Made by a program: the position numbers and the translations under genes. DNA of 64,000 bases. Origin: PALSA-129 sp050014595 (GTDB lineage Bacteria; Acidobacteriota; Terriglobia; Bryobacterales; Bryobacteraceae). Location: positions 140,875 to 204,874 of the forward strand of contig JBEKDA010000002.1 of NCBI GenBank assembly GCA_050014595.1, in the 5' to 3' direction. Shown here in pieces: positions 24,200-34,628 of this stretch. Positions within the stretch are counted from its first letter, which is position 1. Each line of letters starts with the position of its first letter. Under the pieces are notes generated by a model. It made no database searches. It was not told where the DNA came from and saw only the letters and a list, made by a program, of their open reading frames with translations.

Positions 24200-25605
24200 C
24201 TACGATTGAGTTGAAGTTTCCGGCGCATCGTTTTCACGCGACGCCGTGGGGCCGACACGTGAATGAAGGTGCCGTAGAGTGGCCTCCCTCGCCCTATCGC
24301 CTGGTTCGCGCGCTGTACGATGCGTGGAAGCGGAAGCATGCGGAAGTGCCGGACGTGGCAATGGAGGAATTGCTTCGTGCGCTGGCAGTGGAGGCTCCGA
24401 GTTATCGCCTGCCTTTGGCCACGGCGTCGCACACCCGGAGCTACCTGAATAGCAATACTTACGACCCGACAGAAAAGAGCCTGATCTTCGATGCCTTCGT
24501 GGCTATGTCTCCCGGCGCCTCGCTATATGTGACGTGGCCGAATCTTCACCTCACGGCGGCGCAGAGCGAATTGTTGGGCCGATTGCTGGGTTCCTTGAAC
24601 TACATGGGGCGGTCGGAATCGTGGATTGATGCGCGCCTCCACGAGGGGGCGCCGGAAGAGGGAATCCGGTGCGAGCCGATGACGGAGAGCGGTGAAAGCG
24701 GGGATATGGTTTCGGTAGCCTGCCCGATGCCCGCGGACGGGTACGCGGAGAAACGGCCCTGGCTGGAGGCGCTTGCATATTCGACGGCAGAGTTCCAAAA
24801 GGATCGCCGCAGTCTGCCGCCGGCGATGCGTATGGTCCCCTACGTGAGGTCCGCTAACGCGGTACTGGCAAGGGTTCCCAAAACTGCCCGGAAGCACGCG
24901 AGCGTGCAAGCAGTAATGTTGGGTCTGAACGCCACCGTGCTACCGCTGGTAACGGCGACAGTGGAGGTCGCAGAGCAGGTGCGGGTCCGGCTCATGGGGA
25001 TTCACAAGGTACTGCTGGGAGATCCCCGGAAGGTGTCGCCGAGGTTCAGTGGAAAAGCTGCGACTGGAGAGCCGCTTAAGGACCATCAGCACGCGTTCAT
25101 CCTGCCGCTAGGCAATGAACGGGGACGCATTGACCGGGTCCTTCTTTACACCCGCGCTTCGGACGGCTTCAAGCCGGACGAGGTACAGGCGATTCTGCGG
25201 ATGACAGAGTTGTACGGGCGGGCGACCGGCGATCCAATTCGGGTGATGGCAATCCAAAGGGTAGCGACGGGAACCGAGATGCGGAAGGGTGCAACGACCG
25301 TAATCAGCACCACACCGTTTTGCTCCGGACGCCATTGGCGCAAGGGCCGCGGCGACTACGGAGAATTCCTGGCCGATGAAATACGCCGCGAGTGTCAGAA
25401 CCATGAACTCCCGGCGCCCAAGGCCGTACACTTGCTGGCCGGGTCGCCTGGACTATTTGAGTGGGTGGAGTTCCGACGCAATCGCAAGGATGATGCGCCT
25501 CGCCCCGGATACGGATTTCGCCTGGAGTTCGACGAGCCCGTGCCCGCCCCGTTCAGTTTGGGCTATGGCTGCCACTACGGCCTGGGACAGTTTGCCGCGG
25601 TTTAG
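24196..25605 (+). CDS. csb2: Csb2, Cas5-Cas6 fusion of type I-G
   Basis: A 469-residue protein. The N-terminal Cas5-like part starts 'IELKFPAHRFHATPWGRHVN', then 'EWPPSPYRLVRALYDAW'; the C-terminal Cas6-like part ends with the Gly-rich 'SLGYGCHYGLGQFAAV'. In type I-G this fusion processes pre-crRNA at the repeat hairpin and holds the 5' handle. The GTG start overlaps the csb1 stop (GTGA). It should recognise the palindromic hairpin shared by the array repeats and both stand-alone units. Confidence 0.92.
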   Translation: MTTIELKFPAHRFHATPWGRHVNEGAVEWPPSPYRLVRALYDAWKRKHAEVPDVAMEELLRALAVEAPSYRLPLATASHTRSYLNSNTYDPTEKSLIFDAFVAMSPGASLYVTWPNLHLTAAQSELLGRLLGSLNYMGRSESWIDARLHEGAPEEGIRCEPMTESGESGDMVSVACPMPADGYAEKRPWLEALAYSTAEFQKDRRSLPPAMRMVPYVRSANAVLARVPKTARKHASVQAVMLGLNATVLPLVTATVEVAEQVRVRLMGIHKVLLGDPRKVSPRFSGKAATGEPLKDHQHAFILPLGNERGRIDRVLLYTRASDGFKPDEVQAILRMTELYGRATGDPIRVMAIQRVATGTEMRKGATTVISTTPFCSGRHWRKGRGDYGEFLADEIRRECQNHELPAPKAVHLLAGSPGLFEWVEFRRNRKDDAPRPGYGFRLEFDEPVPAPFSLGYGCHYGLGQFAAV

Positions 25606-25608
25606 CCC

Positions 25609-25899
25609 ATGCGCACCTCCTACCTGGTCTGCTACGACATCGCCGACGAGAAGCGGCTGCGGAAGGTGTTTCAGGCCATGCGCGGGTTCGGGGACCATTT
25701 GCAGTTCTCCGTGTTTGAATGCCAGTTGACACCCATGGACCTGGCGAAGTGCCGGGCGGAACTGGCGGGGATTATCGACCACTCCAAGGACCAGGTGCTG
25801 TTCGTCAATTTGGGGCCGGCGGCGGGGCGAGGGGATCGTGTGATTGTGGCGCTGGGGAAACCGTATACGGCGGTGGACGCGCCGTGCATTATCGTGTGA
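25609..25899 (+). CDS. cas2: Cas2 spacer-integration protein
   Basis: A 96-residue ferredoxin-like protein, normal Cas2 length. 'YLVCYDIADEKRLRKVF' carries the conserved Asp10, and 'FSVFECQLT' is the typical middle strand. It forms the adaptor of the Cas1-Cas2 integrase. It begins 3 nt after the csb2 stop, hence in the same operon, and here it precedes cas4-cas1. Confidence 0.93.
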   Translation: MRTSYLVCYDIADEKRLRKVFQAMRGFGDHLQFSVFECQLTPMDLAKCRAELAGIIDHSKDQVLFVNLGPAAGRGDRVIVALGKPYTAVDAPCIIV

Positions 25900-25928
25900 A
25901 CGTGACTTGCTGTTTCCATGGGACACGT

Positions 25929-25984
25929 CCGAGCTGTGCTCGGATTCGCCGGCTGAAAGCCGGCGGCAGCCAGGATTGGCTGCC
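25929..25984 (+). repeat. Three tandem hairpins between cas2 and cas4-cas1 (dispersed element, copy B)
   Basis: CCGAG-CTGTG-CTCGG (25929-25943), GCCGGC-TGAAA-GCCGGC (25948-25964) and GGCAGCC-AGGATT-GGCTGCC (25965-25984) stand side by side. This is the only real gap in the cas operon (113 nt). Hairpins 2 and 3 correspond in order to copy A at 1073-1110, with compensated stem changes. They may be an intergenic repeat that landed here, or reduce expression of the adaptation genes relative to the effector. Confidence 0.6.
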
Positions 25985-26012
25985 CCACAATTTTCGGTGA
26001 TGAGAGGTCAGC

Positions 26013-27770
26013 GTGGGAGCTCTACCGGCAGTTGTCGAAACGCGGGGTGGGTTGCCGGATTATCTGCCGGCGCGAATGGTCAACGAGTTCGCGTATTGCC
26101 CGCGGCTGTTCTTCTATGAATGGGTGGAGGGAGTGTTCGCGGAAAGCACGGACACGGTGGAGGGAGCGATCCAGCATAAGCGGGTGGATGAGAAGGCCAC
26201 GGCGCTGCCGGAATCGGCGGACTTACCCCAGTCGATTCATTCGCGGTCGGTCACGCTGTCGAGCGAGCGATTGCACGTGATCGCCAAAATGGACCTGGTG
26301 GAAGTGGAGGATGGAACGGCAACGCCGGTGGATTACAAACACGGCCGTCCGCGGGAAGGGGCGAACGGGTTGGAACTTTGGCCGGCGGACCGGGCGCAAC
26401 TGGCGGTTCAGGGCATGGTGCTGCGGGAGAACGGGTACCGGTGCGAAGAAGGCATCGTCTACTACCGCAAGACGGGTCAGCGGGTGCGGGTGGCGTTCGA
26501 CGACGGGCTGCTGGCGGAGGCGGAGGCGCTGATTGCGCGGGCGTGGACGGTGGCGGAGGCGGGCGAGATTCCGCCGCCGCTGGTGGATTCGCCGAAGTGT
26601 CCGGGCTGCTCTCTGGTGGGGATCTGCCTGCCGGACGAAACCGGATTCGCGGGCGAGGCGGAACTGGAGACGGAACCGCTGCAGCTCGGTCTGTTCGATG
26701 CGCCGCGGCGGAAGGGCGCGAAGCGGGAAGTGCGGCCGCTGGTGACTCCGCGCAGCGAATTGCGGCCGCTGTACTTAAACAGTCAGGGATTTCGGCTGGG
26801 AAAATCGGGTGCGGTGCTGCAAGTGAAAGACAAGGAGAAGGTGGTGCAGGAAGTGCGCCTGGGGGAGATTTGCCAGGTGAGCCTGATGGGCAACGTGCAG
26901 GTTTCCACCCAGGCGGTGCAGGCGCTGTGCGAGGCGGGGGTGCCGGTCTGCTACTTCTCGATGGGCGGCTGGTTCTACGGCATCACCACGGGGCTGAACG
27001 AGAAGAACGTATTTCTGCGGCGGAGCCAGTTCCGGCTGGCGGAACAGGAGTACTTTGCGCGAGCGATCGCGCGGCGGCTGGTGGCGGGAAAGATCCGGAA
27101 CCAGAGGACGCTGCTGCAGCGGAACCATGTGGAACCGAAGCGGGCGACGCTGGCGGGACTCAAGGAGATGGCGGAGCGCGCGGAATCGGCGGAATCGCTG
27201 GGCGAGTTGCTGGGGATCGAGGGCAATGCCGCGCGGTTGTACTTTGGCGACTTTGGGGGAATGATCAAACCCGACGAAGTCCCAGGAGCGGCGGAGATGG
27301 ACTTCGACTTCGCGGGCCGCAACCGGCGCCCGCCGAGGGACCCGGTGAATGCGCTGCTGTCGTTGGGCTACAGCCTGCTGGCGAAGGATCTCACGGTGGC
27401 CAGCTACGCGGTAGGGTTCGATCCGTACATCGGTTTCTACCATCAGCCGCGATTCGGGCGGCCGGCTTTGGCGCTGGACCTGATGGAGCCATTCCGGCCG
27501 CTGATTGCGGATTCGGCGGTACTGACAGCGATCAATACGGGGATGGTGACGGTGAGGGACTTCGTGCGGGTGGGCGGGTCGGTGGCGCTGAGCGCGCCGG
27601 GGCGGAAGGGGTTTTTCCGGGCGTACGAACTGCGAATGGATACGTTGGTGACGCACCCGCTGTTCGACTACCGGGTAAGTTACCGGCGGCTTCTGGAGAT
27701 TCAGTCGCGATTGTTGGCGCGGGTTCTGGAGGGGGAGATCGGGGAATACCCAGTGTTCACGACGCGGTGA
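26013..27770 (+). CDS. cas4-cas1: Cas4-Cas1 fusion, spacer-acquisition integrase
   Basis: A 585-residue fusion. The N-terminal Cas4 nuclease domain (about 1-215) has the first cysteine in 'AYCPRLFFYEW', the RecB-type 'VDYKHGRP', and the cysteine cluster 'KCPGCSLVGICLP'. The Cas1 domain follows, with Glu403 ('GIEGNAARLYF'), His477 ('FYHQPRFGRP') and Glu492 ('DLMEPFRP') as metal-binding residues. Such fusions are characteristic of type I-G and choose PAM-proximal, correctly oriented spacers. The GTG start has AGAGG about 6 nt upstream. It ends 187 nt before the first repeat. Confidence 0.94.
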   Translation: MGALPAVVETRGGLPDYLPARMVNEFAYCPRLFFYEWVEGVFAESTDTVEGAIQHKRVDEKATALPESADLPQSIHSRSVTLSSERLHVIAKMDLVEVEDGTATPVDYKHGRPREGANGLELWPADRAQLAVQGMVLRENGYRCEEGIVYYRKTGQRVRVAFDDGLLAEAEALIARAWTVAEAGEIPPPLVDSPKCPGCSLVGICLPDETGFAGEAELETEPLQLGLFDAPRRKGAKREVRPLVTPRSELRPLYLNSQGFRLGKSGAVLQVKDKEKVVQEVRLGEICQVSLMGNVQVSTQAVQALCEAGVPVCYFSMGGWFYGITTGLNEKNVFLRRSQFRLAEQEYFARAIARRLVAGKIRNQRTLLQRNHVEPKRATLAGLKEMAERAESAESLGELLGIEGNAARLYFGDFGGMIKPDEVPGAAEMDFDFAGRNRRPPRDPVNALLSLGYSLLAKDLTVASYAVGFDPYIGFYHQPRFGRPALALDLMEPFRPLIADSAVLTAINTGMVTVRDFVRVGGSVALSAPGRKGFFRAYELRMDTLVTHPLFDYRVSYRRLLEIQSRLLARVLEGEIGEYPVFTTR

Positions 27771-27957
27771 CGGGAGGCGCGAGCGGTTGAGCGGCGCGGA
27801 AAAGGCGGGAGGCGCTCGCGGGGCGCCAGGATGGTGGAGAATGAGGAGTTAGCGTTGAAGATTCGGCGGGAGATGTCCGAGGTGCGAGGGCCTGAGTTGA
27901 GGCGATCGCGACCGGCACCCGAGGTCTTTGAAAACAGAATAGGATAGAGGAGAAGCT
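27771..27957 (+). promoter_or_regulatory. CRISPR leader
   Basis: The 187-nt gap between cas4-cas1 and the first repeat. It is the leader side because the opposite end has the decayed terminal repeat. The last 35 nt are A/T-richer; TAGGAT at 27940-27945 could be a -10, but no good -35 is visible. Confidence 0.6.
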
Positions 27958-30900
27958 AATTCCGCGATCAATTGATCGCGGCCCCATTGAAGCCAAAGAG
28001 CCGAGCGGAGGCGACGAAGGGTGCCGTAGTAATTCCGCGATCAATTGATCGCGGCCCCATTGAAGCGCCCGCAAAGAAGTAACTGTTCGTATTGATTCCG
28101 TAATTCCGCGATCAATTGATCGCGGCCCCATTGAAGCGCCGCTTCGAGCCTGACCTTGTCCAGCAGCCGCGCAATTCCGCGATCAATTGATCGCGGCCCC
28201 ATTGAAGCGTGGAGTGCTGGGACTGCAACAATCAGCGTTGCGAGAATTCCGCGATCAATTGATCGCGGCCCCATTGAAGCCTGGAGCTTCCGATTAAGAC
28301 CTCGATCCCGCGTGAAATTCCGCGATCAATTGATCGCGGCCCCATTGAAGCTCATCGTATCCATAGCATCGGCGCGCTTTCCGCGAAAATTCCGCGATCA
28401 ATTGATCGCGGCCCCATTGAAGCGGATCTTTTCATTTGGGCTCTATGACGAAAGCTTCTAATTCCGCGATCAATTGATCGCGGCCCCATTGAAGCCTCTC
28501 CTTCTGTAAGTGTCGATCTCGATGATCAACCGAATTCCGCGATCAATTGATCGCGGCCCCATTGAAGCTACTTAATGCTCGTTCGTACTAATACTGACTA
28601 AGTAATTCCGCGATCAATTGATCGCGGCCCCATTGAAGCGGGATGGCCGGCAGCGGGCCGGCCTGTCTCACGGGGAATTCCGCGATCAATTGATCGCGGC
28701 CCCATTGAAGCTGGAGGCTTTCCGCTGCCGTTGGTGCTACCATTGCCAATTCCGCGATCAATTGATCGCGGCCCCATTGAAGCATGAAAGACGGAATGAC
28801 CGTTGAATCGTTCCGCGCAATTCCGCGATCAATTGATCGCGGCCCCATTGAAGCGCCTTGGCGGTGTTGATGTCGAATTCGGGCTGCTGGAATTCCGCGA
28901 TCAATTGATCGCGGCCCCATTGAAGCACCGTCGCAATCGGCAGATTGGTGCTGAGCCCGGTCAATTCCGCGATCAATTGATCGCGGCCCCATTGAAGCAA
29001 AAATGGCGGCGGTGGGTCGTGGTTTCCTATATCTAATTCCGCGATCAATTGATCGCGGCCCCATTGAAGCTCTGATGCTCTCGGGAGGCGGCGAATCGGG
29101 CATCGTAATTCCGCGATCAATTGATCGCGGCCCCATTGAAGCAAAAAATAGATTTTACCGCCTGTCTTGGAGATCGCAATTCCGCGATCAATTGATCGCG
29201 GCCCCATTGAAGCATATCGAGTTGGGCGTGGCGGCGGCGCGGCGGCAGAATTCCGCGATCAATTGATCGCGGCCCCATTGAAGCGGGTAGAGGGGCAGCA
29301 CGCGAACTCTGCCAGTCGGAATTCCGCGATCAATTGATCGCGGCCCCATTGAAGCCGCCTGTTGAGGCGTCATTCGGTTCTGGCATATACAATTCCGCGA
29401 TCAATTGATCGCGGCCCCATTGAAGCGCAGGGTGTAGGTCTGGACCGCATCGAACGTCCACAATTCCGCGATCAATTGATCGCGGCCCCATTGAAGCCGG
29501 CATCGACACCCCGACATGCCTCGGGAAAAACAATAATTCCGCGATCAATTGATCGCGGCCCCATTGAAGCCCGTCGTTTCCACCTCAACTCCGAAATCAA
29601 CCTCCCAATTCCGCGATCAATTGATCGCGGCCCCATTGAAGCTCGGCCGTCTGCAAGTGCGGAATCACCGGCATCGCGAATTCCGCGATCAATTGATCGC
29701 GGCCCCATTGAAGCCCGGCTCAGGAACGAACAGACTGGCCCTGCTGGGCAAAATTCCGCGATCAATTGATCGCGGCCCCATTGAAGCTTGTCGATGTCGC
29801 CGATCTCGTAAATTCCGGGCTCAATTCCGCGATCAATTGATCGCGGCCCCATTGAAGCTCTTACCACGCTCTTTGGTATCCCAGCCCTTGACCGAATTCC
29901 GCGATCAATTGATCGCGGCCCCATTGAAGCAAACAAGAGCCAGCGCGCCGTCATGAGGATGCCGCAATTCCGCGATCAATTGATCGCGGCCCCATTGAAG
30001 CGGAGGCTTCAGCCGGGGTGTGGCGGCGTCGAGCTCCAATTCCGCGATCAATTGATCGCGGCCCCATTGAAGCGCGGCTGTTCGCGGAAGCCGGCGAGCT
30101 GAGCGTGTAATTCCGCGATCAATTGATCGCGGCCCCATTGAAGCCGGTCCGGCTGTGCCTCGATGATCTCCCTGCACCGCAATTCCGCGATCAATTGATC
30201 GCGGCCCCATTGAAGCCACAAGCCCGTTTCGGTCTGTTCGCATCGGGGCTTTAATTCCGCGATCAATTGATCGCGGCCCCATTGAAGCATTGGGCCGCTC
30301 GTATATGCCGACACCCGGACCCAATTCCGCGATCAATTGATCGCGGCCCCATTGAAGCTACGAGCTGGCGAAGATGCTCGGGCTCGAATCGGGAATTCCG
30401 CGATCAATTGATCGCGGCCCCATTGAAGCAACCCCGAAAGGCGGCCCGGTGTTGCAGGTTGTGGCAATTCCGCGATCAATTGATCGCGGCCCCATTGAAG
30501 CTTGGAAACGTTGGCCGCTTCCTCGACCCATACCCCAATTCCGCGATCAATTGATCGCGGCCCCATTGAAGCACCAGGATTCCAGCGGGAGAGAGAGGAC
30601 CAAATCATAATTCCGCGATCAATTGATCGCGGCCCCATTGAAGCTCTTTGGGAGCCCCGGTATCGGAACTTTCCAAGGTAATTCCGCGATCAATTGATCG
30701 CGGCCCCATTGAAGCAACGCCGCCTGGAGCTTAGGCACATCGAAGCCGGGGAATTCCGCGATCAATTGATCGCGGCCCCATTGAAGCAACCCCAGCCGAA
30801 TCACCGCTGCGTTGGTCGAAAGAATTCCGCGATCAATTGATCGCGGCCCCATTGAAGCCAGGCACGGGCTATTCCGTTGCTTCGGGCTTGGCCAATTCCG

Positions 30901-33900
30901 CGATCAATTGATCGCGGCCCCATTGAAGCTGCGGGGTCCCAGCTTCCAGGTTGACGGTTCTGGAAATTCCGCGATCAATTGATCGCGGCCCCATTGAAGC
31001 CGGGTGCGTGGCGTCACCGAGGGATAGCAGACTCGAATTCCGCGATCAATTGATCGCGGCCCCATTGAAGCCAAGACGCGCCTTTCTCCCTGTCGGATGC
31101 CGATCTCAATTCCGCGATCAATTGATCGCGGCCCCATTGAAGCGTGGATAACAGCGTCTCCGCGCGCATCGCGGTGTTTGAATTCCGCGATCAATTGATC
31201 GCGGCCCCATTGAAGCGCAGCATTCCGTAGCGCGCCGACAGTGCGGCCTCCAATTCCGCGATCAATTGATCGCGGCCCCATTGAAGCTTGGCCGCCGTTA
31301 CTGCCGCAGCCTCCGCTGTGGTAATTCCGCGATCAATTGATCGCGGCCCCATTGAAGCCGCACCAGCAACTGCCGGTTCGGCACCTTGCTGTTAATTCCG
31401 CGATCAATTGATCGCGGCCCCATTGAAGCTAAGCTGTATCCGTGGTCACAGCAATCCCGCTGCTAATTCCGCGATCAATTGATCGCGGCCCCATTGAAGC
31501 GAAGCGCCAATCGACGCGTACCTGGCGGAGCTGGACAATTCCGCGATCAATTGATCGCGGCCCCATTGAAGCAAATAATAGCCCCAACAGCGTGTCCGAA
31601 ACCCCGCAATTCCGCGATCAATTGATCGCGGCCCCATTGAAGCATCGAGCCGAACTTCAACCGGGTGTCGAATTTCGACAATTCCGCGATCAATTGATCG
31701 CGGCCCCATTGAAGCCCGGGCGGTTTCAGGCACCAGTACCAGGGCGTCGATAATTCCGCGATCAATTGATCGCGGCCCCATTGAAGCCGAATGTACCGCG
31801 AGTAGTCGGGATCGACTAGCGAGAATTCCGCGATCAATTGATCGCGGCCCCATTGAAGCCAAATGCAGGACGGCCGTTTCGCGCTCCGACGCCATAATTC
31901 CGCGATCAATTGATCGCGGCCCCATTGAAGCGCGCTCACTTTTGCGGCGCCCGTGTCACCGGAGGCACCAATTCCGCGATCAATTGATCGCGGCCCCATT
32001 GAAGCATGGCTTCGCGCGCCGCCTCAGCCGCCAGATACAGCAATTCCGCGATCAATTGATCGCGGCCCCATTGAAGCGAGAGCACGGCCGGCGTGGTGAG
32101 CATCAATGGCTCAATTCCGCGATCAATTGATCGCGGCCCCATTGAAGCGTGGTACGAAGACCACCCGGCCGACCGGAGCGCCATCAATTCCGCGATCAAT
32201 TGATCGCGGCCCCATTGAAGCCGGATCGTGACGATCGGGGTGAGCTATGCCAAGCAAAATTCCGCGATCAATTGATCGCGGCCCCATTGAAGCCACGCGC
32301 GGCCGGAACAAGGACGACATCGCCATCCAGAATTCCGCGATCAATTGATCGCGGCCCCATTGAAGCCGATGTCAACGACGTGTGGAGCGCGGGGGAGATA
32401 GAATTCCGCGATCAATTGATCGCGGCCCCATTGAAGCGACGCAATCTCTTTCCGGCGCTCGGCGCTCAGCACAATTCCGCGATCAATTGATCGCGGCCCC
32501 ATTGAAGCTAGATATCCTCTTCGGCCTTCGCTGCCTCTTTCTGTAATTCCGCGATCAATTGATCGCGGCCCCATTGAAGCTGTTGCCCGGAGAGCCAGAT
32601 GAAGGCGGTGGGAATCAATTCCGCGATCAATTGATCGCGGCCCCATTGAAGCTTTTGAAACTTGGTCATACGCTATGACCGCTTCCGGAATTCCGCGATC
32701 AATTGATCGCGGCCCCATTGAAGCGTGGTCGCGTCGTGGTCGCTCATGGTCGTCGTCCTAAATTCCGCGATCAATTGATCGCGGCCCCATTGAAGCCGAG
32801 GCGCGGAGAACATCAAACTGCTCTTCGACGAAATTCCGCGATCAATTGATCGCGGCCCCATTGAAGCGACGGCGCCTCTGAGCAGAGGAGCCGGAGGATT
32901 TGAATTCCGCGATCAATTGATCGCGGCCCCATTGAAGCCAGGTAGTCGACTGGTTGACGATGGAAGGGCTCAGGAATTCCGCGATCAATTGATCGCGGCC
33001 CCATTGAAGCGAAAGATTGCCAATGATCGAATGCAAGCACATTTCAATTCCGCGATCAATTGATCGCGGCCCCATTGAAGCCTCACGCTCCGAAGCCATC
33101 TTGACCAGCTCGCGGAAATTCCGCGATCAATTGATCGCGGCCCCATTGAAGCGTGCCCTTCCGGGGATTCGCGATGGAGAGCCGGCGCAATTCCGCGATC
33201 AATTGATCGCGGCCCCATTGAAGCTCGGACGGGTTCGTGCGCTATGATATCGCGGGATTAATTCCGCGATCAATTGATCGCGGCCCCATTGAAGCCGATG
33301 TCGATCTTGGGCCGTTGCAGGACTGCCTGCAATTCCGCGATCAATTGATCGCGGCCCCATTGAAGCGTGATATTTACTCTCCAAATCCGAAGCTTTCCCG
33401 GCAATTCCGCGATCAATTGATCGCGGCCCCATTGAAGCGGTGTTTCGGGCCTTACTACTCTCCTAGAAACCCTCAATTCCGCGATCAATTGATCGCGGCC
33501 CCATTGAAGCAAGTGAGTTCCCGCGAGACACGGTCACGACGAAGCACAATTCCGCGATCAATTGATCGCGGCCCCATTGAAGCATCCGTACCGTCAGGTC
33601 GGCGGAGATGGCCTTACGCAATTCCGCGATCAATTGATCGCGGCTCCATTGAAGCGTGTTCTTGAAAACTCTCCGTAATCCCACCACCGGCAATTCCGCG
33701 ATCAATTGATCGCGGCCCCATTGAAGCTTTGCCGCGTGTGACCGAGGCACGCGGCGGAGATCAAATTCCGCGATCAATTGATCGCGGCCCCATTGAAGCA
33801 CTACGGGACTGGTCGCCCCGGTGGGCAACGGGCACAATTCCGCGATCAATTGATCGCGGCCCCATTGAAGCTTTGTGTTCGGGTGCTCGGTGTTCGGGCA

Positions 33901-34517
33901 AGCAGCCAATTCCGCGATCAATTGATCGCGGCCCCATTGAAGCGGGACCGCCTTCTACCCCGTCTACGTAGATCGTCTGAATTCCGCGATCAATTGATCG
34001 CGGCCCCATTGAAGCTTCATCTTCTTGCGCTGGTAGTACTCACGCTTACGGGAATTCCGCGATCAATTGATCGCGGCCCCATTGAAGCATGCCGCATCTC
34101 CATTTATCTTCTCTTCTCGAAATAATTCCGCGATCAATTGATCGCGGCCCCATTGAAGCTGTGCTGACAGATCTTCTTCTTGCAATGTCTGCAGAATTCC
34201 GCGATCAATTGATCGCGGCCCCATTGAAGCCTCCACCCCGCTGTCGTCTACTCTTCACGCAAGGGTAATTCCGCGATCAATTGATCGCGGCCCCATTGAA
34301 GCGTTTTCAACCACTTGGCTCTCGGAACGCGACATGGGAATTCCGCGATCAATTGATCGCGGCCCCATTGAAGCTTGGAAGACGATGGCAAGTCGAGTGA
34401 GCCAGTACGGAATTCCGCGATCAATTGATCGCGGCCCCATTGAAGCGCTGTGCCACAGCGTTCTTCACGCGCTCTGCGTACAATTCCGCGATCAATTGAT
34501 CGCGGCCACTTTGGCGC
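27958..34517 (+). CRISPR. Type I-G CRISPR array, 92 repeats and 91 spacers
   Basis: Counting repeat starts by hand gives 92 repeats of 36 nt, spaced 70-74 nt apart, so spacers are 34-38 nt (mostly 35-36). Each repeat starts AATT, contains the perfect 20-nt palindrome CCGCGATCAATTGATCGCGG, and ends CCCCATTGAAGC; the last 8 nt would be the crRNA 5' handle. Nearly all copies look identical. Exceptions are the repeat at 33620 (one C to T after the palindrome) and the last one (34482-34517), which keeps only its first 26 nt. That decay marks the distal end, so the leader is at 27958 and transcription is on the plus strand. All spacers differ by eye. The size and near-perfect repeats suggest an active system. 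Confidence 0.98.
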
Positions 34518-34541
34518 GCAACGGCTTGCGCTCTTGTGGGA

Positions 34542-34571
34542 CAGGCGCTTTCGCCTGCCAACCGATTTTTT
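34542..34571 (+). terminator. Hairpin and T-run downstream of the array
   Basis: CAGGCG-CTTT-CGCCTG (34542-34557) followed 8 nt later by six T (34566-34571). A plausible end for the long array transcript. Confidence 0.45.
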
Positions 34572-34579
34572 CACAGCTT

Positions 34580-34596
34580 CTCACGGTCGTGGCTCG
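34580..34596 (+). repeat. 17-nt dispersed motif, copy 1
   Basis: CTCACGGTCGTGGCTCG occurs here and identically at 58016-58032, both times just past a feature end. Probably part of a common intergenic repeat. Confidence 0.4.
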
Positions 34597-34628
34597 CATC
34601 GGAGCCGTAAGCGTGAGTCAGCGATCTC

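Noticed and set aside
27958..34517. Many open frames on both strands encoding repeats of 'PRSIDRG' or 'RDQLIAAPLK'
   Set aside because: They are translations of the CRISPR repeat, whose unit length lacks stops in several frames. They are not genes.
27958..34517. Reverse orientation of the array (leader at 34.5 kb)
   Set aside because: The decayed terminal repeat is at 34482-34517 and the cas genes adjoin the other end; both place the leader at 27771-27957.
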